A DNA stretch of 64,000 nt from Bufo bufo. Taxonomy: Eukaryota > Chordata > Amphibia > Anura > Bufonidae. The stretch spans positions 408,312,565-408,376,564 of the forward strand of contig NC_053392.1 of the NCBI RefSeq assembly GCF_905171765.1. The letters run 5' to 3'. Each line of letters begins with the position of its first letter. Within the stretch, counting starts at the first letter, position 1. Below the pieces are notes generated by a model. The model saw nothing but the letters and a program-made list of their open reading frames with translations. It made no database searches and was not told where the DNA came from. This document shows, piece by piece, positions 54,617-64,000 of the stretch. A program made the position numbers and the translations under genes.

Positions 54617-55877
54617 GTGGGCATTGAAAAGTTTATGCGCAGGCTCTGCTTGAAGAAGTACTTTCTCAAAAATCCAGTTACTGGTATGGCCCCGGACGTT
54701 CCATGTGTTGGGAGATATTCCCATACTGATTTAAGAATTAGATCCAAAAAATACCCAAGGCAGGAAATAAGTGGGGAAATGGTCACCTTTAAGACAAACA
54801 TAGAAAAAGAGTTAAGATCATTGAAGGGTCGCACCCGGAATCCAAATTTGACAAGAATGGAACGAGATGCGATCCAAGAATTACAAGACACTAAAGAGAT
54901 CACTATCAGACCTGCCGATAAGGGCGGAGCGGTAGTTATTTTAGATACAGAAGCATACAGAGAAGAATGTCTAAGACAGTTGAGAGATGGGATTACATAT
55001 CAGAAACTGAAAGGAGATCCCACAGAGGAATATCATAGGGAGTTGAAGATGTTTTGTGATAAGGGAATGACGGCGGGATTCCTGCAGGACCATGAGGCTA
55101 GATATATTATGGAAACACAAAAAAGAATTCCCGTTTTGTATTGTCTTCCTAAGATCCATAAAGATCTGAAATGTCACCCAGGAAGACCAATAGTATCGGG
55201 AATTGATTCTATCTCATCCAATCTATCGCGGTATATTGACCGCTGGCTTCAGCCTTTGGTCAAGACTACCGTCTCTTATATTAAAGACACCACTGATATT
55301 GTCAAACTGCTTGAATCTCTGGAATGGAAGGAGGGTTGGCTGCTGGGCACACTTGATGTGAGCTCCCTCTATACCGTGATTGAACATAAAATGGGGATTG
55401 ATGCCCTAATGAAACAGTTTCAAAGGGACAATACTCTGAAAAGTGAACAGCTTATGTACATTTTGGAGGGAGTGGAATATATCCTTTCACATAACTACTT
55501 TGCATTCGAGCGGGACTTCTATCTTCAGTTGACTGGTACCGCCATGGGCACCAGATTCGCCCCCAGCTATGCCAATCTCTTCCTGGCCCAGTGGGAGTAT
55601 GAGACCATCAGGCATAGGTTGGGGGGGGAGTCTGGTGCTATGGCGTAGGTACATTGACGACGTTCTGTTCATTTGGGAAGGTACTAAGGAGACCCTTGAT
55701 GATTTTCAGGTGGAGATTAATATGAATGAGAGAAATCTGATATTTACCCCGAAGATCAGTCATAAAGAAATTGAGTTTCTAGACATTAGAGTAGTGATAG
55801 AGGGAACGACGATTAAATGTAGTACCTTTGTGAAGGAGGTAGCTTTTCCAGCTGCCACCTACCCAAGTGGCTATTGA
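54617..55877 (+). pseudogene. PLE-2 reverse transcriptase, frameshifted at a G tract
   Basis: Copies the element RNA onto nicked DNA. The open frame runs 54617-55648: TIRPADKGGAVVILDTEAY, LYCLPKIHKDLKC, GRPIVSGIDSISSN, WLLGTLDVSSLYT, GTAMGTRFAPSYANLF. A run of eight G at 55621-55628 breaks the frame directly before the catalytic LWRRYIDDVLFIW, which is in another frame (to 55877). Seven G would keep the frame; the inverted copy has nine. A further shift follows at YPSGY near 55870 and is shared by both copies. Confidence 0.88.
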
Positions 55878-56755
55878 ATATACCAGTCAGCCAATTTAGG
55901 CGACTGAAGCGTAATTGTACTGACCAGAGACAATTTGAAGAAGAAGCCACTACCCTTAGTCAGCAGTTTCTGGATAGAGAATACCCAGACCAGACAGTTA
56001 AGAAAGCCTTAGAAAAAGTCAGGAATATGAACAGGCAGGACTTTTTTGTCCCGAAATGTGCATCCCCAACAGATGAGATATTAAGGATGATCCTACCCTA
56101 TCATTCACAATATCGACAGGTAGAAAAAATCATCAGGAAACACTGGCATCTTCTCTTGGATGACAAGATTATAGGGTCATCCCTTACTAGAGATCCAAGA
56201 ATCACTTACACGAGAGCCACTACATTGGCAGCAAAGGTAGCACCCACATTGAAAAATAGTAAGAAAGGTCCAAGTGAAGGCCACAATTGGTTAACAATTG
56301 GTGGCTTCCATAGATGTGGGCGGTGTGGGAATTGTAAGGTGACGAACTTTGCGAGAAAAACTACAAGTGTCACCTCGACTCAGAATTCCTTCAGGTTCGA
56401 CATTAATGAATGTCTGACCTGTGATTCGACAGATGTCATCTACCTGTTACAGTGTGGTTGCCGTAAACAATACATAGGGAGGACTAAGAGGACATTAAAG
56501 AAGAGAGTGGCAGAACACCTGGCCAATATCAAAAAGGGTTATATATTACACTCCCTCTCGAAACATTTCAAAGATATACATAATTGCGATCCCTCGTCCT
56601 TGACATTTTTTGCATTAGAGAGAGTCAAGAAACCATGGAGAGGTGGTAACCATGTGGCCGCTATGTCCAGGCAGGAATCCCGCCGTATTTTTGAATTTGA
56701 ATCCCTGATCCCCAGGGGCTTGAATGCCGAATGGGAATTGTTCGGATTCCTCTGA
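55874..56755 (+). CDS. PLE-2 thumb-linker-GIY-YIG endonuclease frame, 293 residues
   Basis: RT thumb (NIPVSQFRRLKRNCTDQRQF) and a linker lead to a Cys-rich knuckle (HRCGRCGNCK, then CLTCDSTD), a linker feature reported for some Penelope groups such as Neptune. The GIY-YIG nuclease follows: VIYLLQCGCRKQYIGRTKR, then KRVAEHLANIKKG, and C-terminal FEFESLIPRGLNAEWELFGFL. The nuclease nicks target DNA. The frame lacks its own catalytic RT part, so it is read as the tail of the polyprotein. Confidence 0.85.
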   Translation: MNIPVSQFRRLKRNCTDQRQFEEEATTLSQQFLDREYPDQTVKKALEKVRNMNRQDFFVPKCASPTDEILRMILPYHSQYRQVEKIIRKHWHLLLDDKIIGSSLTRDPRITYTRATTLAAKVAPTLKNSKKGPSEGHNWLTIGGFHRCGRCGNCKVTNFARKTTSVTSTQNSFRFDINECLTCDSTDVIYLLQCGCRKQYIGRTKRTLKKRVAEHLANIKKGYILHSLSKHFKDIHNCDPSSLTFFALERVKKPWRGGNHVAAMSRQESRRIFEFESLIPRGLNAEWELFGFL

Positions 56756-57501
56756 GGGATGGGGGGTGAGCCGGGTGGTGATGTAGATTCAGAGTTTGGC
56801 TGTTTTTCAGCACTCTGTTCCTTCCTCCCTGCCCTGCTCCCCTCCCCTTTTTCGACTCGTATAGGCCTTCTGTAAGAATTGGATAGATATTTTCACTTCC
56901 CTTTGAATATAATTTCTCCAGATTCTAATTTGATGAAATTTACTACCCTGTATGCCTTTTTAAATCTCCCAAAAGGTGGATTTTATTGTTTTATCGTTTT
57001 TTGAATAAAACGCATCAAAGACGCATCGAAGACGCACCTGACCGCATGTGCGTTTTCTGTGCGGTTTCTTTCTATTTGGCATGATTATTATATCTGTATT
57101 GTCATTTATATGTTTTATCATTTTAGGAAGATATTTATGTATGATCAAATATTTTATGGTGGTTAGATTTGGGGTACCACTCTATATACCTTCTGGATTT
57201 CCCAAATAGATGATTTCTTGTGTGATTAGGCGCATGAAGGCACATTGAAGACGCAAGGGTCGTGATATGTGTTTTTTCATGCGTTTATATAATTTTTATT
57301 ATTTTGATATTCATATTGCCATGTCTATATGTATTTTGATATGTCTATATTATTTATGATGTTAGTTTTGCAGGATCAGATGTTCTATATGGTTCGGGAT
57401 ACCGAATATAATTGGTTTCCATACCGGGTTTTCCTGATGTCCCAATTAGAGCAGTCCCACCCATGGCTGGCTTTCTGGGAGGATATAAAATGCTGTTTAG
57501 A

Positions 57502-57572
57502 GCTCACTGTCTTTACCACTGAGGAAGGGGTGTATACCCTGAAACGCGTTTGGGCAAGTTGGGACAGTGAGC
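57502..57572 (+). ncRNA. Hammerhead ribozyme, PLE-2 plus copy
   Basis: In order: stem I outer strand GCUCACUGUC, internal loop UUUA, inner pairs CCA, core CUGAGGA (position 7 is G, which the hammerhead consensus allows), stem II AGGG...CCCU with a seven-base loop, core GAAAC, two-base-pair stem III around GC, site GUU, then UGG, internal loop, and GACAGUGAGC closing stem I with ten perfect pairs. Cleavage would fall between 57550 and 57551. A long stem I with an internal loop and a minimal stem III is the form known from Penelope-like elements. Confidence 0.8.
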
Positions 57573-58230
57573 CTTTTCCCCCAAGTAACCACAAGTGACC
57601 GAGAAGAAATTACGTCGGTCGGGGTGATCTGCATAGCCAGTCTCGCATTGAGGTGGTGTTTTCAAGTTCAACTGAATACGTCACCACAGCTCCAGCTGAT
57701 GAGTCACGTGAGACGTCACGTTCAGACTCTATACAACGTGGGACGCCGCGTTTGAGCTGTGATCGGCTGTTTCCTTGATTCACCACAGTGAGCCTAGTGA
57801 AGGCATAGGGTAAGAGACGTTTGTTACTATTCTGCTACAACATCCGAAGAGAGATTTCTCTCAGGACTTGACACAATTGTCTATCCTTCCATCTTGGAGG
57901 TTTGAAGTTGGACAGTGTTTGATATCTATACCCTCCGTTTGACGCAGTCAAACCATGCGCTTTTGGAGCCTTATCTAGGTGTATCAAGACCTGCTGGGAC
58001 TGATTTTCATTGCAGGGAGTGTCTCATGAACCCTTGAACTTTTATTGCCATCAGGTTTTTCTAGGACCCTGCTTTTATTCACCTATTTTTCGGTTATTTG
58101 ATATGATGTTTTTTTGTATGACTATCTGATGCGATGTGTGTTACTTTCAATTAAATTTTAATCCTTTACTACCGTCTCCTGTTCCCTTATACGGAGTGCC
58201 CCTCATATTTCTATTACCATGAAGTACAAT

Positions 58231-58336
58231 ATGTGATGAAAAAACAAGCTCAGAATGGCCTGGATAAGTCAAAGCGTTTTAAAGTTATCACCACATAAAG
58301 CGACACTGGTCAGATTTGCAAAAAATTGCCTGGTCC
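58231..58336. repeat. Outer end of the palindrome's right arm
   Basis: Reverse complement of about 46140-46260: shared phrases include CTCAGAATGGCCTGGATAAG, AAGCGTTTTAAAGTTATCAC and TTTGCAAAAAATTGCC. The arm is cut at CCTGGTCC-TTAA by the piggyBac element, so its last ~30 bp are expected beyond the right end of that element, outside the window. Confidence 0.8.
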
Positions 58337-58416
58337 TTAACCACCTCCGGACCGCCTAACGCAGATTCGCGTTCCGGAGGTGGCAGCGCTGCGCACAGTC
58401 ACGCATATACGCGTCA

Positions 58417-58426
58417 TCTCGCGAGA
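58417..58426. promoter_or_regulatory. TCTCGCGAGA motif in the piggyBac leader
   Basis: A perfect copy of the palindromic TCTCGCGAGA motif, a known element of CpG-island promoters in vertebrates (bound by BANP). It lies about 870 bp upstream of the transposase ATG in the only CpG-rich part of the element, next to a GCCGGCCCGCGCATGCGC palindrome. A promoter role is inferred. Confidence 0.4.
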
Positions 58427-58562
58427 CGCGAGATTTCGCTCCAAGCCGGCCCGCGCATGCGCATCGCGGGCCGGCAAAAGTTAAAGAACAAGTTCGTCAC
58501 CAGCCTGCCAGCAACGATCATTGGCTGGCAGGCTGGCGATTTTTAAAAAATCCAATCACAAG

Positions 58563-58658
58563 CCATATAACAGATCATATTAGTAAATATGATCTGTTAT
58601 ATGGCTTCTCTGCTCCTGTGCTGGTCCTTTTCGTCGGTTGGATCCAGCACAGGAGCAG
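58563..58658. repeat. Two adjacent perfect hairpins in the piggyBac leader
   Basis: First: AGCCATATAACAGATCATAT and its reverse complement around a short AGTA-containing loop (about 58561-58607). Second: CTGCTCCTGTGCTGG and CCAGCACAGGAGCAG around GTCCTTTTCGTCGGTTGGAT (about 58610-58658). Their position near the left terminal repeat suggests subterminal binding sites or a stable RNA leader; neither is shown. Confidence 0.7.
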
Positions 58659-59292
58659 ACTGAACTGTGAGTAGCACCAACACTACACCTTAGCCCCAGA
58701 TCACCCCCCTGCACCCCAATTAACCCTTTGATCACCCCTTTGATCGCCCCTGTCAATCACCAGTGAAAGGAAAAAAAGTGATCAGTGTAAACTGTCACTT
58801 TTTTTTTTTCACTAGTATTGGCTGTTAGGTTTTAGGGATAGTTTAGGCCCCTTGGTTAGGTAGTTAGCGTCAGTTAGCGCCCACCCCACCGCACCGCAGT
58901 CACTTTTATTCGCTGAATAGCGTATCGCTAATCAGCATTTGTACTTTTATAGTATCTGTAAGTGATCAAAACTGATCACGGTCAGATCTATAATAGAATT
59001 AGTGTCACTTTAGTTCGCCCTCCACCCAAAACGCAGTGTTTGCCCGATCAGGCCTGATCGGTCGCCCACACGTGCGTTCACCCACGCCCGCCCCACCGCA
59101 GTGACAAAAAATATATATTTTTTGATCACTGCACATTCATTTTACACGCACTGCGGCGATAAAAAAATCTGTTTTGATATTTTTTATCAACCGCAGCGGC
59201 CTCCGGTACTTCGCTAGCCTCCCCTTTGTAAGACAGGCTTGCTTTTTTTCTTTGGTAGTCTCAGGGAATACCCCTAAATTTAGTAGTCCAAA

Positions 59293-61234
59293 ATGTCAAA
59301 CAGGGGGTATTCTTCTGAAGAGGCCTACAGGATTCTGACCCAGTCGGATGAGGAGTGGGAACCCTCATCTGATGAATCTAGCGGGTCAGAATATGAACCT
59401 GTGGAAAGCAGTGGCTCTCTGACCCAAAGTTCGGACGAGGAGGTGGAGGTCCAGGCGTACCCGGCCCCATGTCGCTAGACCACAGGTTATGCAGGATCCG
59501 CTTCAAGAGCAGCAGAGTGGGGCTGTCGCTGCCGGATCACGTGGTGAGGCATACACCAGCAGCGCAGCCCTCCCTGGACCTAGTACCAGCACTGCCGTAC
59601 AACATGGTGACGTGGCGAGCACCAGAAGGGCAGTTGAAGCTGGTACGGTGGCACGTGCACTAGTTACCCCGTCGCAGCCACCGCAAAGACAGGCCCGTAG
59701 AGCCCCTAGAATCCCTGAGGTGCTGGCAAACCCTGATTGGCAGTCACCAACTTCAGCCGCACCTGTAGTTCCCCCTTTCACCGCCCAGTCTGGAGTTCGG
59801 GTTGAGACGGCTCAGATCGGTTCGGCCCTGGGATTTTTTGAGCTGTTCTTGACTGCGGAGCTCTTGGACTTAGTCGTGGCAGAGACCAACCAGTATGCCA
59901 CACAATTTATATCCGCCAACCCGGGAAGCTTTTATGCCCAGCCTTTCCGGTGGAAACCAGTCCAAGTTTCCGAAATTAACATTTTTTTGGGCCTTCTCCT
60001 CAACATGGGCCTGACAAAAAAGCATGAATTGCGGTCATATTGGTCAACGCACCCGATTCATCACATGCCCATGTTCTCTGCTGCTATGTCCAGGGCACGA
60101 TTTGAGGCCATCCTCCGTTTCCTGCATTTTAGCGACAACACCACCTCCCGTCCCAGAGGCCACCCAGCTTTTGACCGGCTCCACAAAATTCGGCCCCTCA
60201 TAGACCATTTCAACCAGAAATTTGCAGATTTGTATACCCCCGAGCAAAACATCTGCGTAGACGAGTCCCTAATACATTTTACCGGGCGCCTTGGCTTCAA
60301 ACAGTACATCCCAAGCAAGCGTGCCCTGTATGGGGTCAAATTGTATAAGCTCTGTGAAAGGGCCACAGGCTATACCCACAAATTTCGTGTCTATGAGGGA
60401 AAAGATCAGACCCTGGAGCCGGTCGGTTGCCCTGACTACCTGGGGAGCAGTGGGAAGACAGTCTGGGACTTGGTGTCACCCTTATTCGGCAAGGGGTACC
60501 ATCTTTATGTGGACAATTTTTACACAAGTGTGGCCCTCTTTAGGCATTTGTTTCTAGAACGGATTTGCGCCTGTGGCACCGCGCGAACTAGTCGCGTGGG
60601 CTTCCCCCAACGGCTTGTAACCACCCGTCTTGCAAGGGGGGAGAGGGCTGCCTTGTGTAACGAAGAACTGCTTGCGGTGAAATGGAGAGACAAGCGTGAC
60701 GTTTACATGCTCTCCTCCATTCACGCAGACACGACAATCCAAATTGAGCGAGCAACCCGTGTCATTGAAAAGCCCCTCTGTGTCCACGACTATAATGCGC
60801 TCATGGGAGGGGTGGACTTCAATGACCAGATGTTGTCTCCGTATTTAGTTTCCCGCAGAACCAGACGCTGGTATAAGAAGGTGTCTGTATATTTAATTCA
60901 ATTGGCGCTGTACAATAGTTTTGTTCTCTACAGTAAGGCTGGGAGAACACGATCTTTCCTCAAATTCCAGGAAGAGATCATCGAGAACCTCCTTTACCCA
61001 GGAGGTTCCGTGGCCCCATCCCCCAGTGTAGTTAGCCGTCTACACGAGCGACATTTCCCCAGTGTCGTTCCTGGTACCTCAACCCAACCGTCACCCCGAA
61101 AAAGATGTCGTGTCTGTAGCAGGAGTGGAATAAGGCGTGACACCCGCTATTTCTGTCCTGACTGTGCTGACCACCCTGCCCTATGCTATGGAGAGTGTTT
61201 CCGGAAGTACCACACACAGGTACACCTAGCATAG
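59293..61234 (+). pseudogene. piggyBac transposase, full domain set, one frameshift near the N-terminus
   Basis: Cuts and pastes the element at TTAA. ATG at 59293 opens an acidic N-terminal frame (MSNRGYSSEEAYRILTQSDE) that ends in TAG at 59476. The rest, 581 residues from 59489, is in the +1 frame. The break maps to the C-run at 59465-59468, where one extra C would explain it. The main frame has the complete catalytic triad: Asp in CVDESLIHFTGR, LYVDNFYTS and GGVDFNDQM (residues 258, 342 and 443 of the 59489 frame), and a C-terminal Cys-rich zinc domain (CRVCSRSGIRR, CPDCADHPALCYGEC). No other break seen. Confidence 0.9.
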
Positions 61235-61259
61235 GGATTGCATCTCACAGGACAGGCAC

Positions 61260-62090
61260 ACAGGGCTATTAGGGCCCTTTTACTCTCAGCTGCTGCAAAC
61301 CTCTCCTTTCACCTGGGATAAAGTGCATAACGTACTTCGCCACATCTTTGGGCGATTTGCGCTTTGCACATTGTCCCATGGGGAAGGAGAGGTTTGTTCT
61401 ATAAAGGTAAAAAAAACTAAACAAAAAAGAAATTACCGGTAAGTAAAAAAGTTAAAAAAGTTTAAAAAAGTTAATATGTTCTGTTCTAAAGTTAATAAAG
61501 TTATTGCTTTGCGGCCTGGTTTTTTCTTTTTTGTTTTTTTTTACCTTCCAGGTGGACCAACCGATCGACCAGCTGCAGCACTGATGTGCATTCGGACAGA
61601 AGCATTGTGCTGCTGTCAGATTACACGCAAGTCGGTGTATGCGGCGCTGCAAGACGAGATTTCTCCTCTGCAGTAAAAGATATGTTTGCCGAGGCATATG
61701 AGCTGAGGAGGTGGCGGTGTTCATATACTTTGGCAAACACTTTGTATATATAAAAAAAAAAAATCCCGGCAATGATTTATTCATCCACATCGATTGATGT
61801 GAATGGAGAAATCTGGTTTGCCAGGGCATACGAGCTGAAGTGGGTATGGATGTTGGGCGGAGCTCCTATGTCCTGGCAGACGCCTTTCCCCTCCTTTTTC
61901 TTTTTTTGGCAGAGATTTTTTCATCCACATTGATCGATGCGAATGAAGAAATCTGTGCCGTTCATTTTTTTCTTTCAGCCCAGAGGCTGAACGGAAAAAA
62001 AAAATCTCATTACCCGTATGCTCAATATAAGGAGAATAGCAGAAACTCCTAATGCTGGGCATACATGTAATGATTGCGGAGACCCTCAAA
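61260..62090 (+). other. piggyBac 3' region, AT-rich, with a diverged internal repeat
   Basis: No coding sequence. The phrase TTCATCCACAT(C/T)GAT(T/C)GATG with GAATG(G/A)AGAAATCTG occurs twice (about 61780-61813 and 61920-61955), each near a GCAGA/TGGC block and a poly-A or poly-T run. Probably an old duplication. Confidence 0.55.
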
Positions 62091-64000
62091 TGCCAGGGCA
62101 GTACAAACACCCCACAAATAACACCATTTTGGAAAGAAGACACCCCAAGGTATTCGCTGAGGGGCATATTGAGTCCATGAAAGATTGAAATTTTTGTCCC
62201 AAGTTAGCGGAAAGGGAGACTTTGTGAGAACAAAATCCAAAAAATCAATTTCCGCTAACTTGTGCCAAAATTTTTTTTTTTCAATGAACTCGCCATGCCC
62301 CTCATTGAATACCTTGGGGTGTCTTCTTTCCAAAATGGGGTCACATGTGGGGTATTTATACTGCCCTGGCATTTTAGGGGCCCCAAAGCGTGAGAAGAAG
62401 TCTGGTATCCAAATGTCTAAAAATGCCCTCCTAAAAGGAATTTGGGCCCCTTTGCCCACCTAGGCTGCAAAAAAGTGTCACACATGTGGTATCTCCGTAT
62501 TCAGCAGAAGTTGGGGAATATGTTTTGGGGTGTCATTTTACATATACCCATGCTGGGTGAGATAAATATCTTGGTCAAATGCCAACTTTGTATAAAAAAA
62601 ATGGGAAAAGTTGTCTTTTGCCAAGATATTTCTCTCACCCAGCATGGGTATATGTAAAATGACACCCCAAAACACATTCCTTACCTTCTCCTGAGTACGG
62701 AGATACCAGATGTGTGACACTTTTTTGCAGCCTAGCTGGGCAAAGGGGCCCACATTCCAAAGAGCACCTTTCAGATTTCACAGGTCATTTACCTACTTAC
62801 CAGACATTAGGGCCCCTGGAAAATGCCAGGGCAGTATAACTGCCCCACAAGTGACCCCATTTTGGAAAGAAGACACCCCAAGGTATTCCGTGAGGGGCAT
62901 GGCAAGTTCCTAGAATTTTTTATTTTTTGTCACAAGTTAGTGGACAATGATGATTTTTTATTTTTTATTTTTTTTTCATACAAAGTCTCCTATTCCACTA
63001 ACTTGTGACAAAAAAAAAAAAATTCCATGAACTCACTATGCCCATCAGCGAATACCTTGGGGTCTCTTCTTTCCAAAATGGGGTCACTTGTGGGGTAGTT
63101 ATACTGCCCTGGCATTCTAGGGGCCCAAATGTGTGGTAAGGAGTTTGAAATCAAATTCAGTAAAAAATGACCTGTGAAATCCGAAAGGTGCTCTTTGGAA
63201 TATGGGCCCCTTTGCCCACCTAGGCTGCAAAAAAGTGTCACACATCTGGTATCTCCGTACTCAGGAGAAGGTGGGGAATGTGTTTTGGGGTGTCATTTTA
63301 TATATACCCATGCTGGGTGAGAGAAATATCTTGGCAAAAGACAACTTTTCCCATTTTTTTATACAAAGTTGTCATTTGACCAAGATATTTATCTCACCCA
63401 GCATGGGTATATGTAAAAAGACACCCCAAAACACATTCCTCAACTTCTCCTGAGTACGGGGATACCACATGTGTGACACTTTTTTGCAGCCTAGGTGGGC
63501 AAAGGGGCCCATATTCCAAAGAGCACCTTTCGGATTTCACTCGTCATTTTTTACAGAATTTGATTTCAAACTCCTTACCACACATTTGGGCCCCTAGAAT
63601 GCCAGGGCAGTATAACTACCCCACAAGTGACCCCATTTTGGAAAGAAGAGACCCCAAGGTATTCGCTGATGGGCATAGTGAGTTCATGGAAGTTTTTATT
63701 TTTTGTCACAAGTTAGTGGAATATGAGACTTTGTATGAAAAAAAAATAAAAAAAAAAATCATCATTTTCCACTAACTTGTGACAAAAAATAAAAAATTCT
63801 AGGAACTCGCCATGCCCCTCACGGAATAGCTTGGGGTGTCTTCTTTCCAAAATGGGGTCACTTGTGGGGTAGTTATACTGCCCTGGCATTCTAGGGGCCC
63901 AAATGTGTGGTAAGGAGTTTGAAATCAAATTCTGTAAAAAATGACGAGTGAAATCCGAAAGGTGCTCTTTGGAATATGGGCCCCTTTGCCCACCTAGGCT
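62090..64000. repeat. Array of alternating inverted repeats in the piggyBac 3' part
   Basis: A block with CCAGGGCAGTATAAC, GACCCCATTTTGGAAAGAAG and ACACCCCAAGGTATTC appears forward near 62830-62900 and 63605-63670 and in reverse complement near 62300-62370, 63045-63115 and 63820-63890. A second block (GGTATCTCCGTA, CATGCTGGGTGAGA) alternates with it in the same way. Palindrome centres are near 62600, 62965, 63345 and 63745; the full period is about 765-780 bp. Sequence between arms is A/T-rich. Not coding. Confidence 0.85.

Larger units (their letters stand above)
49774..58217. mobile_element. PLE-2: Penelope-like insertion, full copy plus inverted truncated copy
   Basis: One insertion event bounded by the 13-bp direct repeat CATGAAGTACAAT (49761-49773 and 58218-58230; at least 10 bp if the CAT is shared by chance). 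It consists of a minus-strand copy truncated within RT (53150 down to 49774) joined head to head to a plus-strand copy with complete domain content (53157-58217). The copies are almost identical where they overlap. Inverted 5'-truncated partners are a known habit of Penelope-like elements. It sits in the right arm of the large palindrome. Confidence 0.9.
53157..58217 (+). mobile_element. PLE-2 plus-strand copy
   Basis: Starts with about 240 bp (53157-53400) that recur at its 3' end (57978-58217), so it has a short direct terminal repeat. Order: partial pLTR, N-terminal frame, basic region, RT, linker plus GIY-YIG, a long 3' region with a hammerhead at 57502-57572, and pLTR end. The 5' start is not the ribozyme cleavage site; the inversion junction lies there instead. 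Confidence 0.88.
58341..64000 (+). mobile_element. piggyBac element, right end outside the window
   Basis: TTAA at 58337-58340 is followed by CCACCTCCGGACCGCC, the left terminal repeat; TTAA is the obligate piggyBac target. Contents: GC-rich hairpin-forming leader, transposase (59293-61234), an AT-rich 3' region and a large array of alternating inverted repeats still running at 64000. The closing TTAA and right repeat are not in the window. The element sits in the TTAA of the palindrome arm. Confidence 0.88.

Noticed and set aside
54154..54903. 249-residue minus-strand open frame
   Set aside because: Antisense to the basic region and RT start of PLE-2; the plus-strand reading has clear Penelope-like motifs.
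57700..57760. Second hammerhead at CTGATGAGTCACGTGAG
   Set aside because: Has the CUGAUGAG motif but no GAAA segment at a suitable distance and no closing stem.

Overview
The window looks like a vertebrate genome packed with transposons, most likely an anuran amphibian. This is inferred from the mix: Penelope-like elements with GIY-YIG domains, chromodomain Ty3/Gypsy elements, several Tc1 lineages, 6-7 kb hAT elements with BED fingers, and piggyBac. No single-copy host gene, rRNA gene or CRISPR array is recognised. Nearly every coding stretch belongs to a mobile element, and most are broken.

Layout. 1-4600: decayed hAT element (hAT-1) holding a solo LTR. 5112-5622: MITE. 5767-9153: dead Tc1 (Tc1-A) containing a solo LTR that contains another solo LTR. 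9340-10933: Tc1 element (Tc1-B) with an intact transposase. 11651-12759: internally deleted Gypsy element. 13734-30900: a minus-strand Penelope-like element (PLE-1) split by a young chromodomain Gypsy (15722-21117, target duplication AAGAG) and by a hAT element (hAT-2, 21938-28835, target duplication TTTATAAC). 31345-45300: an AT-rich repeat invaded by a four-level nest: Tc1-C (32270-44145), Tc1-D (33594-43956), a large solo LTR (34844-43633), then Tc1-E (35161-36721) and Gypsy-2 (36962-42318). 45333-45778: foldback MITE. 46113-58336: a large imperfect palindrome invaded by PLE-2 (49774-58217), which is a full copy plus an inverted 5'-truncated copy between one pair of target duplications. 58341-64000: piggyBac element with a near-intact transposase and a 3' array of alternating inverted repeats, running off the window.

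Most notable: (1) hAT-2 carries a 181-bp tandem array whose minus strand closely resembles the middle of U2 snRNA (branch-site GUAGUA, stem IIa and IIb regions, Sm-like site and the segment after it). (2) Both Penelope-like elements carry hammerhead ribozymes with an intact conserved core and paired stems. (3) Target duplications allow the order of insertion to be read over most of the window. Copy comparisons and mismatch counts were made by eye, without alignment software.
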